A stretch of 49,161 bases of DNA from Rhodothermia bacterium (GCA_030428385.1 JAUIDY010000034.1:1-49161), one strand, 5' to 3'; positions 23,616-33,044 are shown, counted from the stretch's first letter. A program made the numbers and translations. Notes: generated by a model from the sequence alone, not told the origin.

Positions 23616-24748
23616 AACCCCTTTTCAAACATCGCGTATTCCTTGTCCACCACGCCCCCCATTGAGACGAGCGAGTTCTTCAGCACCTGGTTGCTGTCTA
23701 ACACCCAACTCATCTCGCAGGCGTCGTAGCCGTGCTTGGGGCCGTTTTCGATGGTGGCCAGCACCAGCAGCGTGTCGAACGCCTTGCCCTGATACGCTTG
23801 GCGAACACCCATCAGCGGCATCCGGCACTCGTAGATCCCGCCGAACTTCGCATAGCCGAGCAACTTGGGCAAGCCAAACGGAAGCAGCCGTCCGCCTTTT
23901 ACATGCTTCAAGGCGAGGTTCAGGTTGGGCAAGGCGATGGAGAAAGCCACGGGCTCGCCGTCCTTTTCCAGCAGGTAGACAATGTTGGGGTCGACGATTT
24001 GCTTCAGGTCCTTGATCAGACGGCCAAATTCGCCCTCCGTCATCGGGACGTGGCCCCAGTTATTGGACCATGCCTCGTTGTAGATATCGAGGATAACCTG
24101 GGCGTCTGCATCAAACCGCTTCATGTCGAGGTTGCGCAGGTGCAGGCCCGGATTGCGGCGCTTGACGATGGCAGCACCGCGCCGCAGTTTGTCGATCTGA
24201 ACGTATTTCTTGTGGACGTAATAGGCCCACATCGTCATCGCCCGTTCGAAGCCGTATTGCTGCAAAAAATCGGCGTGGTAGGGCGGGTTGAAGGGCATCA
24301 GCAGCGAGGGCTCGCGGTCGAAGCCGTCAACCAGCAGTCCGGCAATGTCGTTGAGTGACGGGTTGGTGGGGCCGCGAACGCCCGTCAGTCCCTGGCTGCG
24401 TAGCCAGTCGCAGGCCGCATCGAGCAAGGCTTCCGCCACGGCGTAGTTGTTGATGCATTCAAAGAAGCCGAAGAAGCCATTACCATCTTCGTATTTCTTC
24501 AGGTGCATCCCGTTGACAATCGCCCCAATCCGACCGACGATGGTGCCCGACGCGTCTTCGGCGAGAAAAAGCTGGATGTTTCCGTGTTCAAAAAACGGGT
24601 TGTGCTTGGGGCTAATGGCGTGGCTGGTGTCTTGGCGCAGCGGCGGCACCCACGCCGGATAGGCGTCGGGATAAAACGAATACGGAAAGTCGATAAATGA
24701 CTTGGTGTCCTTTCCGGTCTCCACCGGGCGAACGGAAATCCCTGCCAT
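23612..24748 (-). CDS. GNAT-fold acyltransferase next to serine palmitoyltransferase; candidate ceramide synthase
   Basis: 378 residues. Resembles long GNAT-superfamily proteins annotated as YghO-like N-acetyltransferases: a conserved N-terminal half with FYPDAYPAWVPPLRQD, KHNPFFEHGNIQLFLAE and GPTNPSLNDIAGLLVDGF, then IYNEAWSNNWGHVPMTEGEF and a C-terminal GNAT-like core. It starts 21 bases after the serine palmitoyltransferase stop, so the two form an operon. Bacterial ceramide synthases known from Caulobacter belong to the GNAT superfamily, so N-acylation of the sphingoid base is a reasonable inference, not proven. Its stop codon falls inside a dispersed repeat arm. Confidence 0.78.
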   Translation of the reverse strand: MAGISVRPVETGKDTKSFIDFPYSFYPDAYPAWVPPLRQDTSHAISPKHNPFFEHGNIQLFLAEDASGTIVGRIGAIVNGMHLKKYEDGNGFFGFFECINNYAVAEALLDAACDWLRSQGLTGVRGPTNPSLNDIAGLLVDGFDREPSLLMPFNPPYHADFLQQYGFERAMTMWAYYVHKKYVQIDKLRRGAAIVKRRNPGLHLRNLDMKRFDADAQVILDIYNEAWSNNWGHVPMTEGEFGRLIKDLKQIVDPNIVYLLEKDGEPVAFSIALPNLNLALKHVKGGRLLPFGLPKLLGYAKFGGIYECRMPLMGVRQAYQGKAFDTLLVLATIENGPKHGYDACEMSWVLDSNQVLKNSLVSMGGVVDKEYAMFEKGL

Positions 24749-24769
24749 GAGCGTTTGGTGGCCTTTTGC

Positions 24770-26071
24770 TTAGGCAGCGCCGTTCTGATGGATGATGCCG
24801 TGTTTTTTGCCAATCCGGCGAAAGGCGTCGAGGATAAAATCGAGCTCGTCGTCGGAATGGGTCGCCATGTAAGAAGTGCGCATCAGGGCTTGGCCTGCCG
24901 GGACGGCGGGTGGCACCACAGCGTTGACAAACACGCCCGCTTCGAGCAGGTCTTTCCAGAACTGGAAGCAGGTACGCATATCGCCGATGACGACAGGGAT
25001 GATCGGGGCCTGGCTGGTCCACACGTTGAACCCGGCGTCACGGAAGCCTTCGCGCATGTAGTCTGAAATTTCCCACAACCGCTCCAGCCGCTCCGGCTCT
25101 TTTTGCAAGATTTCGAGGCATTTGAGCACGGTTGCCACGTTGGCGGGCGGCATCGAGGCGCTGAAGATATGCGAGGAGGCCGTATGACGTACGTACTCAA
25201 TCACATCATGGTCGCCTGCGGCGAAGCCGCCGAGCGAAGCAAAGCTTTTTGAGAAGGTGCCCGTGGTTAGGTGTACCCGGTCTGTTAGGCCAAAGTACGA
25301 CGCCGAGCCGCGCCCGCCTTCGCCAATAACACCCACGGCATGGGCATCGTCCAGCATCAGGGCTGCGCCAAATTCTTCGGCCAGGGCCACCAGTTCCGGC
25401 ACCTGCGCGATGCGTCCACTCATTGAGAAGACGCCATCTGTCACGATCAGCTTGCCTGCGTTGGGGCGCTCGCGTGAAGCGCGTTCGAGCAAGATCCGCA
25501 GGTGATCCAGGTCGTCGTGCCGGTAACGCCACGTGGCTGCAAGGCTGACCTGCGTGCCGGCCACAATACACGAATGGTTGTCTTTGTCCGAGAAAATAAT
25601 GTCGTTCTTTCCCGCGATGGCCTGAATGAGGCCCATGTTGGTCATGTAGCCCGTCGAGAAAAGCACGGTCGCTTCTTTGCCCATAAACGTCGCCAACCGT
25701 TCCTCCAGTTCGAGGTGCAGGTCGAGCGTGCCGTTGAGGAAGCGGCTCCCCGTACATCCCGTGCCGTACTGCTGGATGGCCGCTTGGGCGGCTTCTTTTA
25801 CGCGCGGGTCGGAGGTCAGGCCGAGGTAGTTGTTCGACCCCGCCATGATGATTTCCTTCCCGTTGATGTGGGCGCGGGTACCTTCGTTGCGCTCAATCGG
25901 GCGGAAGTAGGGATAGAGGTCGGCGGCCTTCACCTGGACGTAGTCGCCCTCGGGCTCAAAAAATTTGTGGGTCTTGGCAAAGAGCAGGGGATCTTCGGCG
26001 ACAGCCACCCGTGGCTCGTCGGTGGAGGGAAGCGAGCCATTCCGCGTGGGATCGAGCAGGGGCATGGTCAT
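24770..26071 (-). CDS. spt: Serine palmitoyltransferase (alpha-oxoamine synthase family)
   Basis: PLP enzyme condensing L-serine with an acyl-CoA or acyl-ACP to 3-ketosphinganine, first step of sphingolipid synthesis. 433 residues. Alpha-oxoamine synthase features: GSNNYLGLTSDP, GTGCTGSRFLNGT, DNHSCIVAG, LMLDDAHAVGVIG (Asp242, His244 near the cofactor), and GTFSKSFASLGGF with PLP-binding Lys275. The SKSFASLGG form is typical of bacterial serine palmitoyltransferase, while KBL and BioF usually differ here, but those remain alternatives. The N-terminal extension of about 60 residues (FFEPEGDYVQVKAADLYPYFR) also fits. The downstream acyltransferase supports a lipid role. Confidence 0.85.
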   Translation of the reverse strand: MTMPLLDPTRNGSLPSTDEPRVAVAEDPLLFAKTHKFFEPEGDYVQVKAADLYPYFRPIERNEGTRAHINGKEIIMAGSNNYLGLTSDPRVKEAAQAAIQQYGTGCTGSRFLNGTLDLHLELEERLATFMGKEATVLFSTGYMTNMGLIQAIAGKNDIIFSDKDNHSCIVAGTQVSLAATWRYRHDDLDHLRILLERASRERPNAGKLIVTDGVFSMSGRIAQVPELVALAEEFGAALMLDDAHAVGVIGEGGRGSASYFGLTDRVHLTTGTFSKSFASLGGFAAGDHDVIEYVRHTASSHIFSASMPPANVATVLKCLEILQKEPERLERLWEISDYMREGFRDAGFNVWTSQAPIIPVVIGDMRTCFQFWKDLLEAGVFVNAVVPPAVPAGQALMRTSYMATHSDDELDFILDAFRRIGKKHGIIHQNGAA

Positions 26072-26458
26072 AGCAGTAAGCCGAGAGAATGAGTAGCTAA
26101 AACGGGTCTCCGAGAAAGAAGGTTACTCGACAGGTACCGTTTGTTACAGCCTAGCAATGCGGTGTGGGTAGGGAGCGGTATGGTGCGGCCATACACAAAA
26201 GACGGAGTCTGTCATTACATGTTGGATCTGTACGACAATACAAATGCTAGGGATGTGATGCGTGAAGTAAAACGTGGATTCAATTTTCCAGTGATGATGC
26301 TTGGCACCCTCACGTTTTACGCTTCACGTTTCATACAATAGCAGTATGCCAGCAAATACCAACGTTGTACAAGACTTCCGCCTCCTCAAACCTTACCGCA
26401 TACGAGCGGTCGCTGTTGTTGTTCAAGAACTCCTTGTTAGGAATGGTTTTTTAAGCAC
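26072..26458. other. Intergenic region with repeat element copy C
   Basis: No credible gene. 26263-26334 is a shortened inverted-end element: left arm GTGAAGTAAAACGTGGA, 31 bases, then TCACGTTTTACGCTTCACGT. The sequence GATGATNCNNGGCACCCTCACG before the right arm is shared with copy B. The rest is less GC-rich than the genes and would hold the spt promoter, but no clear hexamers were seen. Confidence 0.55.
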
Positions 26459-27142
26459 CTAGTGCCCCCAATGCAGGGTGGCGGCCAGGCCATGTGGGTG
26501 TGGGTAAAGGGCTACCGTGAGGTCTTCGCCGACATCAAAATCGAGCAGATGCGCACTCACAAACGCGTCAAGCACAGTAAGCCCATACCATAAGCCGACG
26601 CCAACATACAAAAGGTCACGGTTGCGACGAAAAATATCTCGATTTCCTCGTAAAGCAGAAGAGGAGACGCTGTTCAGGTTAATTTCCGCAAGGACAAGGT
26701 TGTATTCGGTAAGGCACGACGGGCACGGGTTTTCATCCAGGTTGCCCGCGTCGATGAGTTCTTCGGCGCGGATGTAGCGGAAGGCGCGGTCCCAGCGACG
26801 GTGGCGGCTGGTAAAGTGGATGGCCCCGGCGGTAAAACCAGCCAACCCACCATACACGAAAGGCAGCTTAATGTACTGCTCGTTGTAGATCTGCCCCCAG
26901 CCTGGCACGGCAGCGGCCCGCCATAGCGCCCCCCGTGGTGTCTTTGTGGTTTCGGGGGTGACAAGGATGCTTTCGCTTTGGGCGCTTGCTGACGCTGGCA
27001 GGAAAAGGCAAACGAGGAGCAGGGGGAGAAAGGGAGAATGGGAGAAGCGGGGGCGCAGACACCCGTAGCGGACGACGGGTGTACGTATCGACGTTTGGGG
27101 GGCAAGAGCCCATAGCCGACAGCCGATAGCTGGCAGCCCCAT
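26459..27142 (-). CDS. DUF5683 domain protein, exported
   Basis: 227 residues. DUF5683 is a membrane-associated family of Bacteroidota with no known function. Visible core: RAAAVPGWGQIYNEQYIKLPFVYGGLAG, then a second hydrophobic segment and VGVGLWYGLTVLDAFVSAHLLDFDV. A signal peptide ends about at ASASAQS. The N-terminus is odd: the first dozen residues (GLPAIGCRLWA) come from a GGCTATCGGC dispersed repeat, and HSPFLPLLL of the signal helix comes from a CTCCCATTCTCCC repeat. The ATG overlaps the parB stop (TGATG), and no other start is available, so translational coupling to parB is likely. Confidence 0.8.
   Translation of the reverse strand: MGLPAIGCRLWALAPQTSIRTPVVRYGCLRPRFSHSPFLPLLLVCLFLPASASAQSESILVTPETTKTPRGALWRAAAVPGWGQIYNEQYIKLPFVYGGLAGFTAGAIHFTSRHRRWDRAFRYIRAEELIDAGNLDENPCPSCLTEYNLVLAEINLNSVSSSALRGNRDIFRRNRDLLYVGVGLWYGLTVLDAFVSAHLLDFDVGEDLTVALYPHPHGLAATLHWGH
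27021..27140. repeat. Two dispersed repeats forming the 5' end of the DUF5683 gene
   Basis: 27021-27047 belongs to the GGGAGAATGGGAGAA family. 27106-27140 belongs to the GGCTGTCGGCTATC family (also 6113-6150 and 40745-40777). Both lie within the translated region. Confidence 0.55.
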
Positions 27143-28104
27143 CACCGCAGCAGCAACTCCATCAGCCGCTCCAGGTCGTCATCGGTATAGTAAGCGATTT
27201 CGACCCGGCCACTGCCGTCGGCCTTGTGTTTGATCTCGACACGGGTGCTAAAATGCGTGCGTAACTGGTTGACATACTCTTGAATCTGCAACGACGCGCG
27301 GTCGGGTGTGGCGGCAGGAGGCAGCGTGACTTTTGGACGGGCAGGCGTGGGAGCAGGCGTTGCTTGTTGCGCATCGCGCCAAATGCGGACGCGTTCTTCC
27401 ACCTGCCGTACCGTCATGCCCTCGTCGCGGATTTCGTCCAGGATGGCGGCCTGATCCGCTTCATCATCAATGGTGATGAGGGCGCGGGCATGGCCCACGG
27501 AGACGGCCCCTTCGCGCAGGGCAGCCTGCACACGCGGCGGCAGCTTCAGCAGGCGCAGGGTGTTGGAGACGGCGGCGCGGCTTTTGCCGATTTTTTCGGC
27601 CACCTGCTCCTGGGTCAGCCCACATTCTTCGAGGAGACGCTGGTAGCCGAGCGCCACTTCGATGGGGTTGAGTTCTTCTCGCTGGACGTTTTCGACCAGC
27701 GCCATCTCCAGCATGGCCTCGGTATCGGCCTCGCGGACGTAAGCGGGAATACGCTTAAGGCCAGCGCGGCGGGCGGCCCGCAGGCGGCGCTCGCCAGAGA
27801 TCACCTCGAACTGACCGCTGCCCAGGGCCCGCACCGTGATGGGCTGAATGATGCCGAGCTGATGGATGGATGAGGCCAACTCATCAAGCGCGGTGTCGTC
27901 AAAGTCCTTGCGTGGCTGGTACGGGTTTGGGCGGATGTGGTCGATCTCGATGTCGGCGACGCGTCCGAGAAGCCGAACGCGGTCTTCGAACCGATACAGT
28001 TTGCCGGGCGGCACCTCACTTTGAGGCACGTCGCGGGAGATATCGCTCTGTTCCTGCGGAAGCAAGGCGTTGAGGCCTCGGCCGAGCGCTGCTTTTTTAG
28101 CCAT
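27142..28104 (-). CDS. parB: Chromosome-partitioning protein ParB
   Basis: CTP-dependent DNA clamp that loads at parS and directs origin segregation. 320 residues. N-terminal ALGRGLNALLP is the typical start and ParA-contact region. The CTP-binding/ParB-N domain has IRPNPYQPRKDFDD and ISGERRLRAARRAG; the helix-turn-helix is in LTQEQVAEKIGKSRAAVSNTLRLLKLP; the C-terminal dimerisation part ends at EIAYYTDDDLERLMELLL. It follows parA by 44 bases. No parS site was recognised in the window. Chromosomal rather than plasmid type is inferred from the N-terminal motif and setting. Confidence 0.96.
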   Translation of the reverse strand: MAKKAALGRGLNALLPQEQSDISRDVPQSEVPPGKLYRFEDRVRLLGRVADIEIDHIRPNPYQPRKDFDDTALDELASSIHQLGIIQPITVRALGSGQFEVISGERRLRAARRAGLKRIPAYVREADTEAMLEMALVENVQREELNPIEVALGYQRLLEECGLTQEQVAEKIGKSRAAVSNTLRLLKLPPRVQAALREGAVSVGHARALITIDDEADQAAILDEIRDEGMTVRQVEERVRIWRDAQQATPAPTPARPKVTLPPAATPDRASLQIQEYVNQLRTHFSTRVEIKHKADGSGRVEIAYYTDDDLERLMELLLR

Positions 28105-28148
28105 AGCGGTGTGTGTTAATCGTCAATAGGCCGTGTATCGGCCCAAAA

Positions 28149-29045
28149 CTAGCGCATGGTAAACCCGTTGGCCGGGGTAGACGAGGAGTGTGATTCTGGG
28201 TGACCGTTGCCATTCCGGTTGGAAGCCGGACGCGACGTGTCCGAAACAGGCTCCGACGTCTCCTCGGGTTGCTGGAGGTAGCGCTGGTTGTTTAGCAAAA
28301 TCTCGCGGGCGAGGGCAATGTAGTTACGGGCACCGATGCTGGTGGCGTCGTAGAGCAACACCGGCTTGCCAAAGCTGGGCGACTCGGCGATGCGCACATT
28401 GCGCTGCACAATCGTCCGAAACACCTTCGCGCCGAAGTAGCGCCGCACCTCGGCAGCTACCTGATTTGAAAGCCGCAGGCGCGTGTCGAACATCGTCATC
28501 AGCACGCCTTCGATTTCCAGTTCGGGATTCAGGTGCTGGCGGACAATTTTGATGGTGTTTAGCAGTTGCCCCAGCCCTTCGAGCGCAAAATATTCGGCCT
28601 GTACCGGGATTAGCACCGAGTCGGCCGCCGTCAGCGAGTTGAGCGTGAGCAGGCCCAGCGACGGCGGGCAGTCGATCACGACAAAGTCGTACTTGCGCCG
28701 GGCGTAGGCGAGGGCGTTTTTGAGGATGCGCTCACGCTCCATCACATCAATCATCTCGATCTCTGCGCCAACCAGGTTGATGTGGCTGGGCACGATGTCG
28801 AGAAACGGCATGTCCGACGAACACGTCGCGTCTTCAAGGGCAATGTCGCCAATCAGCACTTCATAGATCGAGGCGGTCACCCGGCGCGGGTCGATGCCGA
28901 CGCCCGACGAGCAGTTGGCCTGCGGATCAATGTCGATAATCAACGTGGGGTGTTCCGTAGCAGCAAACGAAGCAGCCAAGTTAATGGATGTCGTCGTTTT
29001 CCCAACGCCTCCTTTCTGATTGGCTACGGCGATGACCTTTCCCAT
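28149..29045 (-). CDS. parA: Chromosome-partitioning ATPase ParA (Soj)
   Basis: Deviant Walker ATPase that moves ParB-parS complexes on the nucleoid. 298 residues from the ATG giving [19 protein letters not shown], with the deviant Walker A at residues 11-17. Walker A' is in [16 protein letters not shown], Walker B in [16 protein letters not shown]. An upstream in-frame start would add 18 residues and is less likely because the family begins directly with this beta strand. The C-terminal 35 residues are Ser/Pro/Asn-rich and extend beyond the usual end. Operon with parB and the DUF5683 gene. Confidence 0.96.
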   Translation of the reverse strand: MGKVIAVANQKGGVGKTTTSINLAASFAATEHPTLIIDIDPQANCSSGVGIDPRRVTASIYEVLIGDIALEDATCSSDMPFLDIVPSHINLVGAEIEMIDVMERERILKNALAYARRKYDFVVIDCPPSLGLLTLNSLTAADSVLIPVQAEYFALEGLGQLLNTIKIVRQHLNPELEIEGVLMTMFDTRLRLSNQVAAEVRRYFGAKVFRTIVQRNVRIAESPSFGKPVLLYDATSIGARNYIALAREILLNNQRYLQQPEETSEPVSDTSRPASNRNGNGHPESHSSSTPANGFTMR

Positions 29046-29503
29046 AAGGAAAATGCGTCTGACAAATGAGATGAGCAGCGAGCCATCCGCACAATACACA
29101 CGTACTGCACGAAAAAAGCAACTGTCCGGATTGCATCACGTCCTGCCCAGGTCGCCATGCTTCCGTTGATCCAGCAGGTGGGGTGGATCCATCCTGCGGG
29201 CACGAGACAGGGTAGCAAGGTAGGGAGAAAAGGGACCGGGTGCCAGTGAATCCGATGGGAAATGTTGCCTTGGGTTTGGGAGGATGGGTGTTGGGGAGTG
29301 TGGGAGGATTTTCGTGAGCCGAGGAGACGAAGACGCGATGAGATGGTATCCGCTTCGATTCCTCGATCCTCTCATTCTTCAGCTCAACGGAACCCCCAAA
29401 CCCAACCACTCCCAAACCCGCATACCCCAACGGCGGGATCACATAGCGGGCGGCGGGCGTAGGGCGGTACACATAATTCGCCCATCTTCCTTTTCTCACC
29501 CGC
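29046..29503. other. Divergent intergenic region between parA and the helicase gene
   Basis: No credible gene. Contains a GGGAGGATGGGTGTTGGGGAGTG low-complexity repeat (29273-29312) and related CCCAAACCC/CCACTCCC stretches at 29395-29430. It must hold the parA and helicase promoters, but none is clear enough to mark. Confidence 0.4.
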
Positions 29504-31606
29504 ATGGCCCGCCAGTTTGTCCTCAAGCGCGACTCGGTTGTGACGCAACAGCGGACGCTGACGATTGCCTATGCGGACGAACTCAACCCGCAGCAATACG
29601 CAGCCGTGACCGCCGCCGGAGGGCCAGTGCTGGTGATCGCGGGGGCCGGCACGGGCAAGACGCGCACGCTGGTCTACCGCGTGGCCTATCTCGTGGAGAC
29701 CGACACGCGCCCGGAGGAAATTGTGCTGCTCACCTTCACGCGCCGCTCGGCCCGCGAGATGCTGGCGCGGGCCACGGCGCTGCTCGATGGGCGGTGCCAG
29801 CAGGTGCGTGGTGGCACGTTCCACGCCTTCTGCCTCAATCTCTTGCGCCGCCACGCGCCCAAAATTGGCTTTGCGCGCAACTTCACCATCCTCGATGCCT
29901 CGGATGCTGCCGACGTGCTGGACGTGTTGCGGACGGCTAAAGGTTATCATCGGGGCAAGAAGCGGTTTCCCAAAAAACGGTCGCTGTACAACATGTTTTC
30001 GGCAGCGACGAACCGGGTGCTGCCGCTGCAAGAGATCCTGGACGTACGTTATCCACAGTTTCTCGATTACCTGCCAGAGTTGCAGGAGATGCAGAGCGAA
30101 TACGCCCGCTATAAACGGCAGCACAGCCTGATGGATTACGATGACCTGCTGCAACGGTCGCTGGAGCTTTTTGAGCAACACGACGAGGTGCGGCGGGAAG
30201 TAGCGGCCCGATGTAGACACGTGCTGGTAGATGAATACCAAGACACGAATGCCTTGCAGGCGGCGCTGGTGCGGGCGTTTGCGTCGGTGCACGGCAACGT
30301 GATGGCCGTGGGCGACGACGCGCAGAGCATCTACCGCTTTCGCGGGGCCGACTTCCGCAACATTTTCCAGTTCCCCGGCCAGTTTCCGCAGACGACCGTG
30401 CTCAAGCTGGAGCAAAACTACCGCTCCACGCAGCCGATTTTGGATCTGGCAAACCACGTCTTGCAGGAGGCCCACCAGAAGTACGACAAGCAACTCTTCT
30501 CCGATGCCAAAGGTAAAGGCGACCTGCCCGCGCTGGTGCCTGCGCCGGACAACCGCTTCGAGAGTCGCTTTGTGTCGCAGGTGATCTTGCAACTCCGCGA
30601 GCAGGGCACGCCGCTCAACCGCATGGCGGTGCTGTTTCGCAGCGGGTTTAATTCGTACGACCTGGAAGTGGAACTGAACCGCCGCAACATCCCGTTTGTG
30701 AAATACGGGGGCCTGAAGCTCAGCGAGGCGGCGCACATCAAAGACATTGTCGCCCACCTGAAGGTCGTAGAAAACCCGAAAGATGCGGCGGCCTGGAACC
30801 GCATCTTGCAACTCCTGAGCGGCATCGGGCCAAAGACCGCGCACCAACTGATCGAGTGGATCACGTCGGTGTCGGAAGACCCGTTTGTGCTGGAAGAACG
30901 TCCGTATTCGCCGCGCTACATCGAGGCGCTGAAGCATTTGTTCGAAACGATGCGCACGGTGCGCAACCCGGCGTTGCCACTCACGGAGCAGGTCGATACG
31001 CTGGTGAGCTACTACGAGCCAATCTGCAAGGAGAAATACTACGAGGACTTCCCGAAGCGCCTGCAAGACCTCGAACAGTTCGTTGCTCTTGCGGATGCCT
31101 TCACCGACCGCGCCGAGTTTTTATCATCGCTTGCCCTCGATCCCATCGAACTCACCAGCCTCGACGCCGACGCGCTGGAAGAAGACGAGCCGCCGCTGGT
31201 GCTCTCCACGATTCATTCGGCGAAGGGGCTGGAGTTCCACACCGTCTTTCTGATCCACGCACTCGAAGGCGTGCTGCCGTCGGCGTATTCCTTCAAGGAC
31301 AACGAGGCGCTGGACGAAGAGCTACGGCTGCTGTATGTCGCCATCACACGGGCCGAGGAGAACCTGTTTATCTCGTATCCGATGGTGCAGTACCGCCGCT
31401 ATCAGGGCGATTTCTTGGCGCGCCCCTGCCGCTTCATCGCCGACGTGCCAGAGCGGCTCCTGGAACCGTGCCAGTTGGTCGAAGAAGGAGCCCCCGCGTT
31501 GCCCGAACCACCTGCCCGGCCCGCACTTCCAGAAAAAGCCACGCCGCCGAAGCAGTCGCCTTCTCGCAAAAAAGACGACGCCGACATTGCCGACCTGCCG
31601 TTTTGA
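29504..31606 (+). CDS. UvrD/Rep/PcrA-type superfamily 1 DNA helicase
   Basis: 3'-5' ATP-dependent DNA helicase, 700 residues. Motifs in order: Q-motif LNPQQYAAV (27-35), Walker A AGAGTGKT (46-53), LTFTRRSAREM (motif Ia), VLVDEYQDTN (motif II), GDDAQSIYRFRGA (III), LEQNYRSTQPIL (IV), STIHSAKGLEFHTVFL (V) and RLLYVAITRAEENL (VI). The C-terminal 55 residues are proline- and lysine-rich, as in PcrA/UvrD tails that contact RNA polymerase or repair partners. It may serve in nucleotide excision repair or replication restart; which paralogue it is cannot be decided here. It stands alone on the plus strand, divergent from parA. Confidence 0.94.
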   Translation: MARQFVLKRDSVVTQQRTLTIAYADELNPQQYAAVTAAGGPVLVIAGAGTGKTRTLVYRVAYLVETDTRPEEIVLLTFTRRSAREMLARATALLDGRCQQVRGGTFHAFCLNLLRRHAPKIGFARNFTILDASDAADVLDVLRTAKGYHRGKKRFPKKRSLYNMFSAATNRVLPLQEILDVRYPQFLDYLPELQEMQSEYARYKRQHSLMDYDDLLQRSLELFEQHDEVRREVAARCRHVLVDEYQDTNALQAALVRAFASVHGNVMAVGDDAQSIYRFRGADFRNIFQFPGQFPQTTVLKLEQNYRSTQPILDLANHVLQEAHQKYDKQLFSDAKGKGDLPALVPAPDNRFESRFVSQVILQLREQGTPLNRMAVLFRSGFNSYDLEVELNRRNIPFVKYGGLKLSEAAHIKDIVAHLKVVENPKDAAAWNRILQLLSGIGPKTAHQLIEWITSVSEDPFVLEERPYSPRYIEALKHLFETMRTVRNPALPLTEQVDTLVSYYEPICKEKYYEDFPKRLQDLEQFVALADAFTDRAEFLSSLALDPIELTSLDADALEEDEPPLVLSTIHSAKGLEFHTVFLIHALEGVLPSAYSFKDNEALDEELRLLYVAITRAEENLFISYPMVQYRRYQGDFLARPCRFIADVPERLLEPCQLVEEGAPALPEPPARPALPEKATPPKQSPSRKKDDADIADLPF

Positions 31607-31701
31607 GGATATAGCGCGGGCTTTTTTCGCCGATGCTTTAGTTCCAGTGACGCATTCAATACCTTTCAGCAGATCCTCTTCATTGGCCAGCGCCCGGAAC
31701 C

Positions 31702-32154
31702 GTGGAGTTTGTTACGGCCCTCACGCCGCATATCAGGCAGATTGATTTTTCCCAGCTTGAGGTGATTCGGGAACTCAACCGCGTCATTTTTCAAGAGGAG
31801 CGGGTGATCAACACGTTCGAGCGGGACGACCTGTTGATGTACGTGGCGTACGTCGCCGAGCTTCCGGTGGGCTTTAAGGTGGGGTATCGCGAAAGCCGCC
31901 ACACGTACTACAGCGCGAAGGGCGGGGTGCTGGCGGGGTGGCGGCGGCGGGGCATCTCGCGGCAGTTGCTCTATGCCATGATGCACGACGTACGGGAGAA
32001 AGGCTATCGCCGTTTTGCCTACGACACCTTTCCCAACAAACATCCGGGCATGACGGTCCTTGGCCTCGCCGAAGGGTTCACCGTCACCCGCGCCGACTAC
32101 AACACCACCTACCGCGACTTCCGGCTGCGTTTTGAGAAGTCGCTGCGTGACTGA
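31702..32154 (+). CDS. GNAT-family N-acetyltransferase
   Basis: 150 residues from a GTG start at 31702. The acetyl-CoA pyrophosphate loop is KGGVLAGWRRRGISRQLLYAMM, matching the Q/RxxGxG/A pattern with RRRGIS, and the beta strand before it is LPVGFKVGYRE. The C-terminal part (GFTVTRADYNTTYRDFRLRF) is typical of the superfamily. The substrate is unknown. It lies 95 bases after the helicase stop; no terminator was seen between them, so readthrough is possible. Confidence 0.82.
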   Translation: MEFVTALTPHIRQIDFSQLEVIRELNRVIFQEERVINTFERDDLLMYVAYVAELPVGFKVGYRESRHTYYSAKGGVLAGWRRRGISRQLLYAMMHDVREKGYRRFAYDTFPNKHPGMTVLGLAEGFTVTRADYNTTYRDFRLRFEKSLRD

Positions 32155-32276
32155 TAGAATGTATTGACGTACATGTAAGCAACTCGCCCACAGACACCTC
32201 CGGCATTTGCCGCTATACGATGTAGGGCGTCGGTCTTTTTATTGGAACCACACTCTGGGAAAAGACCGCGAAGCAG

Positions 32277-33041
32277 ATGAAGCCGCCAGCGTCCGATGAA
32301 CACCTGCATGCGTTGCGCGAGGCACACCACCCGGAGGTGATCCGCCAACGCTTGAGTCGTCAGCAGACCCATAGCTATCTCGGCGATGCGGTGCTGGGCG
32401 GCATTGATGGGTGTGTGACGACGTTTGCCGTGGTGGCGGGTGCGGTCGGGGGTGGTTTCTCGGCGCTTGTGGTGATCATTCTCGGCTTTGCCAACCTGCT
32501 GGCCGACGGGCTCAGCATGGCGGTGAGCAACTTCCAGGGCACCAAGAGCCAGCGCGAGCAGGTAGATAAAGCACGGCGCGAAGAAGAGCGCCAGATCGAC
32601 CTTCATCCCGAAGGCGAACGTGAAGAGGTCCGTCAGATTTTTGCTGCCAAAGGCTTCGAGGGAACGGTGCTCGATCAGATCATCACCGTTATCACGGGCA
32701 ATCGTCGGCTGTGGGTTGATACCATGCTCACAGAAGAGTTGGGGCTTCAGATCAACACCCCGAATCCGTGGCGGGCCGCCGGGGCTACGTTTCTGGCGTT
32801 TCTGGTCGTCGGTGCCATTCCGCTGATTCCATTTCTGCTGATGTCGTTAACCGCGACCCAGGCCTTTGTCAGCAGTGCGGTGGCGACGGCCGTGGCCTTT
32901 GCCAGCGTGGGGCTCGTGAAGGGCTTTGTGCTGGAGCGGTCGCTTTTTAAATCCAGCATGGAGACGTTGTTTACCGGCGGTGCGGCGGCCATTGTGGCGT
33001 ATCTGGTAGGCGTATGGCTGCGAAGTGCGTTTGGTGCCTAG
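32277..33041 (+). CDS. VIT1/CCC1-family iron/manganese transporter
   Basis: Membrane protein expected to move Fe2+ or Mn2+ out of the cytoplasm. 254 residues with five hydrophobic helices in the plant VIT1/yeast CCC1 pattern: helix 1 DAVLGGIDGCVTTFAVVAG, helix 2 ending GFANLLADGLSMAVSNF, a cytoplasmic metal-binding region rich in Glu (REEERQIDLHPEGEREEVRQIF) and three C-terminal helices. The Asp and Met residues of helices 1 and 2 that line the pathway are present. The stop lies three bases from that of the convergent CHAT gene. Confidence 0.88.
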   Translation: MKPPASDEHLHALREAHHPEVIRQRLSRQQTHSYLGDAVLGGIDGCVTTFAVVAGAVGGGFSALVVIILGFANLLADGLSMAVSNFQGTKSQREQVDKARREEERQIDLHPEGEREEVRQIFAAKGFEGTVLDQIITVITGNRRLWVDTMLTEELGLQINTPNPWRAAGATFLAFLVVGAIPLIPFLLMSLTATQAFVSSAVATAVAFASVGLVKGFVLERSLFKSSMETLFTGGAAAIVAYLVGVWLRSAFGA

Positions 33042-33044
33042 GAC

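Noticed and set aside
28981-29526. A 181-codon minus-strand gene upstream of parA
   Set aside because: It covers the intergenic repeats and overlaps parA in another frame; the sequence is low in complexity and has no recognisable domain.
29384-31066. A 560-codon open frame opposite the helicase gene
   Set aside because: Antisense shadow of the UvrD-type helicase, with low-complexity Arg/His-rich translation.
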